Below are positions 15,752 through 24,875 of a stretch of DNA of 64,000 nucleotides, one piece after another. Made by a program: the position numbers and the translations under genes. A model generated the notes under the pieces. It was not told where the DNA came from. It ran no database searches and saw only the letters and a list, made by a program, of their open reading frames with translations. Within the stretch, counting starts at the first letter, position 1. Each line of letters starts with the position of its first letter. The DNA is from Deltaproteobacteria bacterium (GTDB lineage Bacteria; Myxococcota_A; UBA9160; UBA4427): positions 62,001 through 126,000 of the forward strand of contig JAJDAO010000073.1 in the NCBI GenBank assembly GCA_029261835.1, in the 5' to 3' direction.

Positions 15752-18315
15752 GTGACGTGGTTCTCGTGGATTCGAAGCAGCTTCGAGCTCGAAGTCGAAC
15801 CCTCGACTGTGTGATCTCCGTGCCTGCCTTGCTGGTAGCCCTGGTCTATGTCTGGAGCTTGGTCGACCTCAGCGATCGGCAGTGGTTGAGCTTCTCAATT
15901 GCGCTTTCGATCTATCTACTGATGATCGCCATCGGGTTCGAGGTGGGCCGGGCTCGACTCCTGCGACCGCTGACGGACTGGCTCGCCGCGCGGTCTGCCA
16001 GTCGAGCGACCTCGAGCGCGCGTCGCGATGCATTCAAATCAGCCGTCGCCTTGCCCTCGGCAATGATGCGAGTCACGACGAGTGCCTGGCTGCTCACCAT
16101 TCCGGTCATGCCGCTGCTGGTCTGGCTGTTCGGGGGCGGCAGCTGGGGCCTGGGTTTCCGCGCCATCGTCTTTCTGGTGGCGGCCAGCCTTGGTGGACTG
16201 ATCTCCGGCGCATTTGCCTTCTTTGGCTACAAGCGGCTCCTGTGCCAGATCCGCTGCGAGCTCGCGGCGGATTTGCCCGACGCCGTCGAGCGGGCCTCGC
16301 TCGTCAGGTCCACGTCGCTTTCGAGCAAGATTCAGCTCGTGGTTCTCGGTTCCGCCGTCTGTGCGTCGATGCTGATTCTCCCGCTCACACACTCGCGTGC
16401 CGTGCGAGCGGTGAACGAGCTGGCGGTCGACTGGCAGGAGAGTGTTCTTGCTTCGCTGGAATCCGAGCTGACGGAGCACGATTTCGACAGAGCGCTGGCT
16501 GATGTGGTCCCCCGGGCTGAGCTGCTACCCCATCCCACCGAGTTCTCTCTGGAGACGCTCTCGGTAGTCGAGAGTCAGTACGGCGAGGTGGGAGCGAGGA
16601 TCTCGAGTGCGATCAGCGGCGGGGAGACCTCAGGCCGATTCGGTGCTGGAGCCGTGTCGGATCTGGTGGCGTGGCGGCAGCGATCGGACGGTCGAGTGCT
16701 GCTCTCGGTGATTCGTGGCGGGCGGGCGGCAGGGGCGTTCGGAGGTTTCTATCCACTCCTCCTGTTGGTGATGCTGTTCTCTGCTGTGATCGCACGAGCG
16801 ATCGCCTCCCTGATGGCGGCCGACTTCAGACGCGCTGCCGAGGCCCTGAGCGATTCCGCAGAACGAATGGCGCTCGGAGACCTGAGGCGCGGCCAGGTCT
16901 GGGAGGCTGAGGACGAAATGGGCGAGCTGGCCCGCGCTTTCGAACGCATGGGGGGAGCTCTGCGCGCCACCGTTGGTCGCGTGGCCGAGACTGCCGATCG
17001 CGTTGATTCCGCCGCGGGCCAGATCGAGTCGGTGTCGCAGAGCGTTGCGCTCGCGAACGCGGATCAGGCGCGGAGGGTTCAGCAGGCCAACGACTTGATG
17101 GTCCAGATTCGTGAGCAGGTCTCCGGCGTCTCCAGCTCGGCACAGGCACTCAATATTGCGGTCGAGGAGTCGAGTAGCTCGATCTTGGAGATCGGAGCCG
17201 CGAGCGACGAACTGAACGATACGGCGTCGGTGCTTTCTGGGAAGGTGGACGAGGTGTCGGGTTCGATCGAACAGATGGTTCGCAGCGTGAAACAGGTCGG
17301 GTCGACGACAGACCATCTATCGGGCTCGGCAGCCGAGACTTCATCGAGCATGGAGGAGATGGCCAGCGCGATGCGGGTGGTGGACACCACGGCCGAGCTC
17401 ACGGCAAACCTGTCTCGTGATGTCGTGGTGCTGGCAGAGAGTGGCCAGGAGAAGGTGTCTCAGACAATGGAGGGGATGGAGGCGATTCGCGATGCCACCG
17501 ATGCGGCCGAGCAGGTGATACGCGGGCTGGCCAACCGCGCCAAGGAAATCGGAGGCATCTTGGATGTCATCGATGACGTCGCGGATGAGACGAATCTCTT
17601 GGCTCTCAACGCCGCGATCATCGCCGCACAGGCAGGTGAGAACGGACGCGCGTTTTCTGTTGTAGCCGACGAGATCAAGGAACTCGCCGACAGAGTGCTG
17701 GCAAGTACCAAGGAAATCGGTGAGCTGATTCGCTCAGTCCAGGCAGAGAGCGACAATGCGATCGGCGCCATCGAAGCGGGATCGCAGAGTGTGTCGAGCG
17801 GTGTCGAGCGGTCCGCGGAAGCGGGCACAGCGCTGGAGGAGATCACCCGTGCCTCTAGAGAGAGTGGAACAAGAATCCGTGAGATCGTTGCTGCTGTGCG
17901 TGAGCAGGCCAAGGCGACCGTTCATGTGGTCGGACTGATGGAAGGCGTCAGGGAGGGCGTCGACCAGATTTCGGTAGCTGGAAGCGAGCAGGATCGCGGC
18001 AACGAGGTCGTCTACCGCTCGGTCGTTACGATGCGGGAGGTTGCTCAACAGGTGCGCTGCACCACCGAGGAACAGTCCCGCGGCTTCGGCCGAATCCGGG
18101 AGAGTACCGAAGGGGTTCGTGGGGCAGTGGAGAGCATCAACGACTCACTGCAGGATCAGATTGACGCCTGCTCACAGGTGGCGGTCTTTCTCGAACAGGT
18201 ATCCGGCGGCACGCGCTCCAATGAAGAGGCAGCTCAGCGAATGGGCGAGTCCATGCGAGATCTAATGGCTCAGGCAGAGGCATTGCGTGACGACGTGGCG
18301 AAGTTCCAACTATGA
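15748..18315 (+). CDS. Methyl-accepting chemotaxis protein, six transmembrane segments
   Basis: An 855-residue receptor. Hydrophobic segments lie at about 19-39, 46-65, 112-129, 136-160, 194-214 and 334-356, so the only sizeable extracytoplasmic part (about 215-333) is between TM5 and TM6. HAMP follows (355-408), then a long signalling coiled coil. The kinase-control tip ETNLLALNAAIIAAQAGE is near residues 612-630. The architecture departs from the standard two-TM receptor and is shared with the protein encoded at 24876. The ligand is not evident. Confidence 0.9.
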   Translation: MSDVVLVDSKQLRARSRTLDCVISVPALLVALVYVWSLVDLSDRQWLSFSIALSIYLLMIAIGFEVGRARLLRPLTDWLAARSASRATSSARRDAFKSAVALPSAMMRVTTSAWLLTIPVMPLLVWLFGGGSWGLGFRAIVFLVAASLGGLISGAFAFFGYKRLLCQIRCELAADLPDAVERASLVRSTSLSSKIQLVVLGSAVCASMLILPLTHSRAVRAVNELAVDWQESVLASLESELTEHDFDRALADVVPRAELLPHPTEFSLETLSVVESQYGEVGARISSAISGGETSGRFGAGAVSDLVAWRQRSDGRVLLSVIRGGRAAGAFGGFYPLLLLVMLFSAVIARAIASLMAADFRRAAEALSDSAERMALGDLRRGQVWEAEDEMGELARAFERMGGALRATVGRVAETADRVDSAAGQIESVSQSVALANADQARRVQQANDLMVQIREQVSGVSSSAQALNIAVEESSSSILEIGAASDELNDTASVLSGKVDEVSGSIEQMVRSVKQVGSTTDHLSGSAAETSSSMEEMASAMRVVDTTAELTANLSRDVVVLAESGQEKVSQTMEGMEAIRDATDAAEQVIRGLANRAKEIGGILDVIDDVADETNLLALNAAIIAAQAGENGRAFSVVADEIKELADRVLASTKEIGELIRSVQAESDNAIGAIEAGSQSVSSGVERSAEAGTALEEITRASRESGTRIREIVAAVREQAKATVHVVGLMEGVREGVDQISVAGSEQDRGNEVVYRSVVTMREVAQQVRCTTEEQSRGFGRIRESTEGVRGAVESINDSLQDQIDACSQVAVFLEQVSGGTRSNEEAAQRMGESMRDLMAQAEALRDDVAKFQL

Positions 18316-18388
18316 GCGCCTTTGCGCGGACTGGCAGGACTGCTGTTGAGCCGAAGTGCGTGGCGACACGCGCAGGGAGAACCGATCG

Positions 18389-19441
18389 ATGATTGCAGCG
18401 TGCCCGAAATGTAATGCCCGATACCGGGTCGACGAGGCGAAGATCGGACCCGAGGGTGCACGACTTCGCTGCGCGAGGTGCCAGGCGGTGTTCAGGTTGC
18501 GAGTGCCTGCCGCAGCGGCACGAAGACCGGTCGAAGTTGCGTCCAGCGAGGCTGCTCCGCTAGCAGGTGCGCCGCCCGCACCCCAGCCTCAGGTGTCGCT
18601 GGGACAAGTGAATCAGGCGCCTTCGCCTCAGGTGGCTGAGTCGCCCCCGGCCGAGCCGGAGTATGATCGCGAAAGGCTGGTGCTGGTTGCCGATCCCAAT
18701 GAGGAGACGGGAAAGCAGACCGCGAGTGCGCTGGCGAGCTGGGGACTCCAGACCATCCTGGTACACGATGGTGTCGAGGCGATGCTCTCGATTCAACGCG
18801 CTCTGCCGCGCGTGGTGATTCTCGATGCGGCCCTGCCCAAGATGTATGGCTTCCAGGTCTGCGAGGTGATGAAACGCAACGAGAGCCTGTGCGACACCAG
18901 AGTGATTCTTGTAGGCGCCATTCATCACCACGGCCGCTACCGCAGACCCCCTTCGGATCTCTACGGCGCCGACATCTATCTGGAGCGGCCGGACTTGCCG
19001 GACGGCCTGGCGTCACTGCTCGTGCAGTTCGGCATGTCGCTCTCTCCGGGGACCGCGGCCTCCGTCGATACGCCGGCACGGCCGGCGAAACCAGCTGCAC
19101 CTGCCGCTACCCCGGTGGTCGAGCAACCGGCAGCCTTCGACTCGCCGACGCTGGAGAGGCCGACACTCATCGAGGTCCCGCCGCCCGCCGACGACGGTCT
19201 CGCAGAGGAACGGGCCAAGGCGGAGCGCCTGGCCCGCATCGTCGTATCGGACATCGTGCTCTACCAGGCCGAGCGGTTCGATGCGGCAGTCCGGGCCGGC
19301 ACGCTGCTGGAAACCCTCGACGCGGAGATAGAGGAGGGCCGCAGCTTCTTCAGGCAGCGAATCAACGAGCGCGTGCGGAACGAGAGAGACTATCTCACCG
19401 AAGAGCTGACGCGTGTAGCACGCGAACGAGGCATGCAATGA
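18389..19441 (+). CDS. Zinc-ribbon (MJ0042-type) protein with receiver-like domain
   Basis: A 350-residue protein. Residues 1-35 form a zinc ribbon (C5, C8, C28, C31: CPKCNARYRVDE...CARCQAVF). A Pro/Ala-rich linker follows, then a receiver-like domain (about 93-215) with Asp in VVILDAALPKMYGF near residue 145. The conserved Lys-Pro near the end is replaced (IYLERPD). Residues ~270-350 form a charged helical tail. ATG 18389 follows AGGGAGAA. Similar proteins occur in myxobacterial signalling clusters; the role is unassigned. Confidence 0.7.
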   Translation: MIAACPKCNARYRVDEAKIGPEGARLRCARCQAVFRLRVPAAAARRPVEVASSEAAPLAGAPPAPQPQVSLGQVNQAPSPQVAESPPAEPEYDRERLVLVADPNEETGKQTASALASWGLQTILVHDGVEAMLSIQRALPRVVILDAALPKMYGFQVCEVMKRNESLCDTRVILVGAIHHHGRYRRPPSDLYGADIYLERPDLPDGLASLLVQFGMSLSPGTAASVDTPARPAKPAAPAATPVVEQPAAFDSPTLERPTLIEVPPPADDGLAEERAKAERLARIVVSDIVLYQAERFDAAVRAGTLLETLDAEIEEGRSFFRQRINERVRNERDYLTEELTRVARERGMQ

Positions 19442-21534
19442 TGGAGGACGTCGCGAACCGCGAGCGGGAGGCGGTCATCCACGACCTGGCGAGTCCCGAC
19501 GAGGAGATTCGCCGGCTCGCGGTCGAGCGGCTGCTCTCGCTCCCTACCGTGGATGCTCTGCCCCGTCTTCTCGTTGGGCTCGGCGATTCGAGCTGGCGAG
19601 TTCGGAAGGCTGTCGTGGAGCGGCTGGTCGCTTGCGGGGAGACCGATCTAGTCGATGCGGCGCTAGTCGAGGCACTGGCGGACGGGGAGAATCCCGGCCG
19701 ACGAAACTCGGCCTCCGAGGCTCTGGTGCGAATCGGGGACCGGCTGACGGGCAGACTGGTCGCCGTCCTGGAGAGCAATGACGTCGACGTGAGGAAGCTC
19801 GCCATCGATTCACTCGCTGGGATAGGCGACACGCGTGCCTGTGATGCCGTGGTCCGTATGCTGGATGACTCCGACGCCAACGTCCGGGGTGCGGCAGCAG
19901 ATGCGCTCGCGATCGTTGGCGACGAGTCGGCGGCGCTGGCTTTGCAGCGGGCTGCGGTCGACCAACAGGAGGACCAGTTGGTTCGCCTGTCGGCTCTGCG
20001 GGCACTGGCGCGGATGGAGCATCCGCTGACGGACGATGAATTGGGTCCGGTGCTGGGCGACCCGGTGCTTCGCCCCGCGGCCTTCACCCTGTTGGGCCAG
20101 TTGGGAGACGCCGCCGCGGTGTCCTGCCTGCTGAAAGGGCTGGCTCTGGACTCGCGCCCGAGCAGGGAGGCGGCCATGGCAGCGCTGCTGCACGTGCTAT
20201 CCGAGGCCGATGGCGCCCGCGTGGACGAGCTGGTGCGGGCGATCCGCGAGGCCAGCGGCTCCTGCGAGAACCTGCTCGATCTGGCCGTCGAGCGCCTGAC
20301 CGAGGCGGATCTCACAACCCGTCTGATGCTGATCCAGTTCCTCGGGCTGACCCAGGATTCGCGGTGCGTGGTACCGATCCTCGAGGCCGGTCGTGACGAG
20401 GCCATCGCAGAGGTGGCGCACTCCACCCTGGAAGAGATGCCAGACGTAACGGTGACCGCGTTCGAGGCTGCGTGGTCCGGTTTCGACGCGGAGCTTCGCA
20501 GTGATGCTTGCTCCCTGCTTGGAACAACCGGCGGCGAGAAGGCCACGGGCCTCTTGCTCAGCTCTCTCGACGATGCCGATGCCGGTCTGCGCTCCTCAGC
20601 GGCTCGTGCGCTGGGCCGGCTCAAGTGTGTTGACGCCATACCAGAACTCGTACGGCGTCTCGAGAGTGCGGCGCTCGACGATGATCCGGAGTCGGAGGAG
20701 GAAGTCGATGCGCTGATCGAGGCATTGGTCTCCTTGGCCTCCCCGTGGCACTCGGAAGCGACGGTCGCCGGCGAGGTGATCGAGCTTCTGTCGACGCGCC
20801 TGGCGGGGGCGCAGGAAGAAGTGCGGCTCGCCATCGCCACCGTGCTCGGACGCATCGGACGCCATGAGGATGAGGAACTCGTCGCGCGGCTCCTGAAGGA
20901 TCCCAGCCCGAGAGTTCGGCGCGCGGCGGTCGAGGCACTCGAGCGTTTGGAGCCCGGTGCGGCTTCGGAACCATTGCGACTGGCCCTGGCGGACGAGTCG
21001 TCGCTGGTTCGAATTGCCGCCGCTGTGGCGCTCGGGAATTCGCAGAATCCGGCGGTGATCGACGATCTCCCGCGCCTGATTCACGACGAGGACTCGCGCG
21101 TCAGTGCTGCAGCGGTGCATTCCATCGGGATGCATTGCCAGCGAGACGGTGTACCGGTTGAACAGGCGGTCCACCTCATTGGTCACGCCTTGCGCTCCGA
21201 TGCCATGGTCGCGCTGGCGGGCGTCGAGGCGCTGCGCATGATCGGCGGCGAACGCGCAGCCACGGCCGCGCTGGCGATGTTGGATCGACATGAGCCGGAG
21301 CTCGTCCAGGCGGCGGTTGCCTGTATCGGCGCTCATGGGGACATGGAAGCCGTCTCGGAACTCCTCTCTGTGATTGCACATGCGAACTGGTCCGTTCGTG
21401 CGGAAGCGATTCAGATTCTCGCAGAGCGTCGCATCCGACGGGCGGTGCCTGCGATGCTGCGCCGGCTGGAGACTGAGCAGGATTCATTCGTACGAGATGC
21501 GATTCTTCGAGCGCTCAGGCAGCTCGAGGACTAG
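19438..21534 (+). CDS. HEAT-repeat (PBS-lyase type) protein
   Basis: A 698-residue protein made almost wholly of ~31-residue helical HEAT repeats (for example DSSWRVRKAVVERL, DSDANVRGAAADAL, DPSPRVRRAAVEAL, HANWSVRAEAIQIL). Such solenoids are protein-binding scaffolds. No catalytic motif is seen. It starts ATGA-overlapped with the zinc-ribbon/receiver gene and precedes cheR by six bases. HEAT proteins are known in che clusters such as Myxococcus che7 (Cpc7), which supports a chemosensory partner role. Confidence 0.85.
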   Translation: MMEDVANREREAVIHDLASPDEEIRRLAVERLLSLPTVDALPRLLVGLGDSSWRVRKAVVERLVACGETDLVDAALVEALADGENPGRRNSASEALVRIGDRLTGRLVAVLESNDVDVRKLAIDSLAGIGDTRACDAVVRMLDDSDANVRGAAADALAIVGDESAALALQRAAVDQQEDQLVRLSALRALARMEHPLTDDELGPVLGDPVLRPAAFTLLGQLGDAAAVSCLLKGLALDSRPSREAAMAALLHVLSEADGARVDELVRAIREASGSCENLLDLAVERLTEADLTTRLMLIQFLGLTQDSRCVVPILEAGRDEAIAEVAHSTLEEMPDVTVTAFEAAWSGFDAELRSDACSLLGTTGGEKATGLLLSSLDDADAGLRSSAARALGRLKCVDAIPELVRRLESAALDDDPESEEEVDALIEALVSLASPWHSEATVAGEVIELLSTRLAGAQEEVRLAIATVLGRIGRHEDEELVARLLKDPSPRVRRAAVEALERLEPGAASEPLRLALADESSLVRIAAAVALGNSQNPAVIDDLPRLIHDEDSRVSAAAVHSIGMHCQRDGVPVEQAVHLIGHALRSDAMVALAGVEALRMIGGERAATAALAMLDRHEPELVQAAVACIGAHGDMEAVSELLSVIAHANWSVRAEAIQILAERRIRRAVPAMLRRLETEQDSFVRDAILRALRQLED

Positions 21535-21540
21535 GAAGAA

Positions 21541-22476
21541 ATGGCTCTGGGCATCCACGACGGGCTGAAGATGAGCGATGCGGAGTTTCGCATGTTCTGC
21601 GAACTCCTGAAGACCCGTTGTGGCTTGCACTTCGACGAGGACTCACGCTTTCTGGTCGAAAAGCGTGTGGCACGGCGCGTACACGATTGTGATGTCGGTA
21701 GCTTCGCCGCCTACCACTACCTGTTGCGTGACGGCAACCGCGGCGAGGACGAGTTCGCGGCTCTGGTCGACATTCTCACCACGAACGAGACCTATTTCTT
21801 CAGAGAGAGCGGACAACTCCGAGCCCTGATTGACGAGGTGATTCCGGAGCTGCTGGAGCGCCGCCGCCATGCGGGCTCAGATGGGCCGGTCTCCATCTGG
21901 TCCGCCGGCTGTTCGAGTGGTGAGGAGCCCTATTCAGTGACAGCCCTCGCACTCGAGGCCGGCTTGGAGCCGGGAAGGGACTTGCGCGTCTACGCCTCGG
22001 ACATCTCGCGCATGATGTTGACGAAGTCACGGCGCGGAGTCTATCGGGAGGCCTCGTTCAGAGAGACGAATCCGTACCTGCGCCAGAAGTACTTCCGAGA
22101 GAAGGACGGTCACTATCAGATTCGCGAGGAGCTCAAGAAGTGCGTCGACTTCATCCATCTCAACCTGATGGATCGCGACAAGATCGCTCTCCTCGGCAAG
22201 ATGGACGTGATCTTGTGCCGCAATGTCATCATCTACTTCGATCTCGACACCAAGAAGAGAGTCATCGGGACCTTCTACGAGAAACTTCGCCCGGGTGGGT
22301 ATCTGCTGCTCGGACATTCCGAATCTCTGATCAACATCTCGAGTGCCTTCGAGCTGAAACATTTGAAGCGAGACCTGGTGTATCGGCGGGCCGCTCCCGG
22401 TGAAGAGCCCGCCGATCCGTGGCATGAACTCGCCAGCGCGGCTGTTGCGGACAGTGAGCGGTCGGGGAAGATGTGA
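21541..22476 (+). CDS. cheR: Chemotaxis protein methyltransferase CheR
   Basis: A 311-residue SAM-dependent enzyme that methylates receptor glutamates. It has the N-terminal helical domain (residues ~11-85, ending TTNETYFFRE), SAM motif IWSAGCSSGEEPYSV near residue 118 and LCRNVIIYFD near residue 222. ATG 21541 follows AGGAAGAA; ATG 21571 (MSDAEF) is a possible alternative. It abuts cheB. There is no C-terminal pentapeptide-binding extension. Confidence 0.95.
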   Translation: MALGIHDGLKMSDAEFRMFCELLKTRCGLHFDEDSRFLVEKRVARRVHDCDVGSFAAYHYLLRDGNRGEDEFAALVDILTTNETYFFRESGQLRALIDEVIPELLERRRHAGSDGPVSIWSAGCSSGEEPYSVTALALEAGLEPGRDLRVYASDISRMMLTKSRRGVYREASFRETNPYLRQKYFREKDGHYQIREELKKCVDFIHLNLMDRDKIALLGKMDVILCRNVIIYFDLDTKKRVIGTFYEKLRPGGYLLLGHSESLINISSAFELKHLKRDLVYRRAAPGEEPADPWHELASAAVADSERSGKM

Positions 22477-23561
22477 TGATCGCCCGGGAGCTCATACGTG
22501 TCTTGGTGATCGACGATTCGGCATTCAGCCGACAGACGATCACGCGTATGCTCGAGACATCACCTCTCGTCGAGGTGGTCGGGGTGGCTCGCGATGGTGA
22601 GGATGCTCTGCGCAAGGCCATCGAGTTGAAGCCTGACCTCATCACGCTCGATCTCGAGATGCCCCGCATGGACGGCTTCACCTTTCTCCGCCTTGTCATG
22701 GTCAAGCAGCCTACGCCGGTCATGGTGATCAGTGGGCGGGCAGGTGAGGAAGATGTCTTCAAGGCACTTGATCTCGGAGCGGTCGATTTCATCGCCAAGC
22801 CCACGACAAGAGCGACGCCAGAACTTCAGTCGATTCAACAGGAGCTGATTCGCAAGGTGCACGCGATTCGTGAGCTGCGGATCGATAAGGTGAGAGAGCG
22901 GATTCGGACCGCCCCGCCGGTCCTCAGCCGTAGAGGAAGTCCCATTGCCTCGGTTCCTGCCGTCGTTGCGATTGGCTCGTCCACTGGAGGTCCGGCAGCG
23001 CTGATGCAGACCTTCGGCGCCTTCACCGAGACGCCTCCCTGCGCCTTCATGGTTGCCCAGCACATGCCGGCGGGCTTCACGCGTGGATTCGCCGAGCGAC
23101 TCGATCGCCTGACTCCCTTCGTTGTAAAGGAGGCCAAAGGGGGCGAAGAGCCGATGCGGGGAAACGTGCTGGTGGCCCCCGGTGGCTATCATCTCGAACT
23201 CGAGTCCGTGCGCGGACGCATTCTCTCCAGGATTGTCGAGCAGGAGCCCGGAGACAAGTACACGCCGTCCGTAGACAGACTCTTTCGGTCTGCCGCCAAG
23301 CACTTCGGCAGAGATCTCTTGGCGGTGGTTCTCACGGGTATGGGTGACGACGGTCGCAGGGGAATCTGCACCGTGAAGGAGTGTGGAGGAACGGTGATCG
23401 CAGAGTCGGAAGAGACGGCCGTAATTTATGGGATGCCACAGCAAGCGGTGCGCTCAGGTGCAGTGGACTTACTACTGCCTCTCAGCGAGATTCCGACGGC
23501 GATCCAGTTTGGGGTGGCGCGTGATCAGAATCGCAGACGAAGTGCGAGGGGATCCGGATGA
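22476..23561 (+). CDS. cheB: Protein-glutamate methylesterase/deamidase CheB
   Basis: A 361-residue response regulator-enzyme that demethylates receptors. The receiver domain (1-125) has DDSAFS and Asp in LITLDLEMPRMDGF. The catalytic domain (about 165-350) shows the Ser-His-Asp triad in SSTGGPAAL, QHMPAGFT and LTGMGDDGRRG. The start is ATG 22476 (TGATG overlap with cheR) or the adjacent GTG 22473. CheB and CheR give the system an adaptation loop. Confidence 0.95.
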   Translation: MIARELIRVLVIDDSAFSRQTITRMLETSPLVEVVGVARDGEDALRKAIELKPDLITLDLEMPRMDGFTFLRLVMVKQPTPVMVISGRAGEEDVFKALDLGAVDFIAKPTTRATPELQSIQQELIRKVHAIRELRIDKVRERIRTAPPVLSRRGSPIASVPAVVAIGSSTGGPAALMQTFGAFTETPPCAFMVAQHMPAGFTRGFAERLDRLTPFVVKEAKGGEEPMRGNVLVAPGGYHLELESVRGRILSRIVEQEPGDKYTPSVDRLFRSAAKHFGRDLLAVVLTGMGDDGRRGICTVKECGGTVIAESEETAVIYGMPQQAVRSGAVDLLLPLSEIPTAIQFGVARDQNRRRSARGSG

Positions 23562-24382
23562 GTAACGACGGAAACGGCCCTTATGAGAGGGGGCAAGCGG
23601 TTCTCGCGATATTCAAGCGAGGTGCCGACTTCATGAAACAGCTCATGGATGACAATGACTCGCTGCGAAAGCAGTTGTCATCTGTGGAGGAGCGGCAGGA
23701 ATTCGCAGCCAAAGATCCCGCGGATTGGGAAGAGCTCCGAGTTGAACTGCTCAGTCGGATCCGGAATCTCGAGGACGAGAGGGAGATGATCGTCGAGCAG
23801 CTGAGATCCGTCGAAAGCGAGAACCAGCAGTTCGCTGAACGCTACTTGGAGATCGAAGAGGAGAACAACAACCTCGCCAATCTGTACGTGGCAAGCTATC
23901 AGCTCCACTCGACACTGAATCCGAGCGAGGTGCTCAAGGTCATCCTTGAGATCGTGATCAACCTGATCGGTGGTGAGATGTTCTGCCTCTACGTATGCGA
24001 GGACGGCGGTGAGATCCTGAAGCCCGTCGCGGCCGAAGGGGGCACCGTCGCCGAATTCCCGGTCGTCTTGCTCGGAGAGGGCCCGGTGGGAGAAGCAGTT
24101 GCCAGCGGCGAAGTCATGTCGGGCGAGTCTTCCGGCCTGCCTCCGGCGGAAGGCGGCGAGCCTGTTGTCTGTATTCCGCTGCGGGTAGAAGAGAAGCCGG
24201 TGGGCGCGATCGTGATCTACCGCCTGCTTTCGCAGAAGGATGGCTTCTCGGCCCTGGACCACGAGCTCTTCACGCTGTTGGCTGGACACGCTGCGACCGC
24301 GATCTTCGCCTCGCGTCTCTATGCGTTGTCGGAGCGGAAGTTGAATACGATCCAAGGATTCATCGATCTCTTGACGAAGTGA
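23558..24382 (+). CDS. Coiled-coil plus GAF domain protein
   Basis: A 274-residue protein overlapping cheB as ATGA. Residues ~20-115 are a long charged coiled coil. Residues ~120-262 form a GAF domain starting at HSTLNPSEVLKVILEIVINLIGGEMFCLYV and ending AGHAATAIFASRLYAL. No output or catalytic domain is present, so it is likely a dimeric sensor or scaffold for the chemosensory system. The ligand is unknown. Confidence 0.8.
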   Translation: MSNDGNGPYERGQAVLAIFKRGADFMKQLMDDNDSLRKQLSSVEERQEFAAKDPADWEELRVELLSRIRNLEDEREMIVEQLRSVESENQQFAERYLEIEEENNNLANLYVASYQLHSTLNPSEVLKVILEIVINLIGGEMFCLYVCEDGGEILKPVAAEGGTVAEFPVVLLGEGPVGEAVASGEVMSGESSGLPPAEGGEPVVCIPLRVEEKPVGAIVIYRLLSQKDGFSALDHELFTLLAGHAATAIFASRLYALSERKLNTIQGFIDLLTK

Positions 24383-24387
24383 TTGAT

Positions 24388-24421
24388 CCAATCGGGTGGG
24401 TTGGACCGCCGTCCCGATTGG
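24388..24421. repeat. Inverted repeat before the second cheY
   Basis: CCAATCGGG (24388-24396) is perfectly inverted at 24413-24421, with a 16-base loop. It lies between the coiled-coil/GAF gene stop and the AAGGAG ribosome-binding site of the second cheY. It could be an operator or an attenuating RNA stem. No T-tract follows. Confidence 0.55.
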
Positions 24422-24440
24422 TTGGAGTAAGGAGTTCAAG

Positions 24441-24818
24441 ATGGCAGGACATCGAATCCTCATCGTCGAGGACAGCCCGACGATGAGACAGTTGCTCGTG
24501 TTCGCGCTGAAGCGGCTCAAGAATGTCGACATCGTCGAAGCTCAGGACGGGATGGACGGGCTACGCAAGGTTACGGGAGATCACTTCGACCTCGCCCTTG
24601 TCGATATCAACATGCCAGTGATGGATGGCCTCAAGCTCATCAGTCTGATTCGCGGCGAGCCGACTCTCGAGGGAATGCCCATCTGTGTGATTACGACGGA
24701 GAGTGCCAGGGAGGACCGGGAGCGAGCGCTCGCGCTGGGCGCCAATGAGTACCTGACGAAGCCGATTCAGGCGAACAAGGTTCTTTCGGTTGCGAAAGGT
24801 CTCCTGAAAATCGAATAG
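24441..24818 (+). CDS. CheY-like single-domain response regulator (second copy)
   Basis: A 125-residue receiver with VEDSPTM pocket, phospho-acceptor Asp in ALVDINMPVMDGLKLI (about residue 54), Thr/Ser in VITTES and Lys in YLTKPI. ATG 24441 follows AAGGAG by seven bases. It resembles the CheY at 12170 in the INMP segment and the REDRERALALGA helix, so the cluster has two CheY proteins for one CheA and possibly one is a phosphate sink. Confidence 0.92.
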   Translation: MAGHRILIVEDSPTMRQLLVFALKRLKNVDIVEAQDGMDGLRKVTGDHFDLALVDINMPVMDGLKLISLIRGEPTLEGMPICVITTESAREDRERALALGANEYLTKPIQANKVLSVAKGLLKIE

Positions 24819-24875
24819 ACACACGGCAGTTCGGGAGGCTGTTCAGTCCCCGGCGGAGATTGGGAAGTTTCTGAC

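Noticed and set aside
19395-20855. 486-codon minus-strand open frame rich in Ser and Arg
   Set aside because: It is the antisense shadow of the HEAT-repeat gene. The composition is low-complexity Ser/Arg/Ala and it has no family features, as expected in high-GC DNA.
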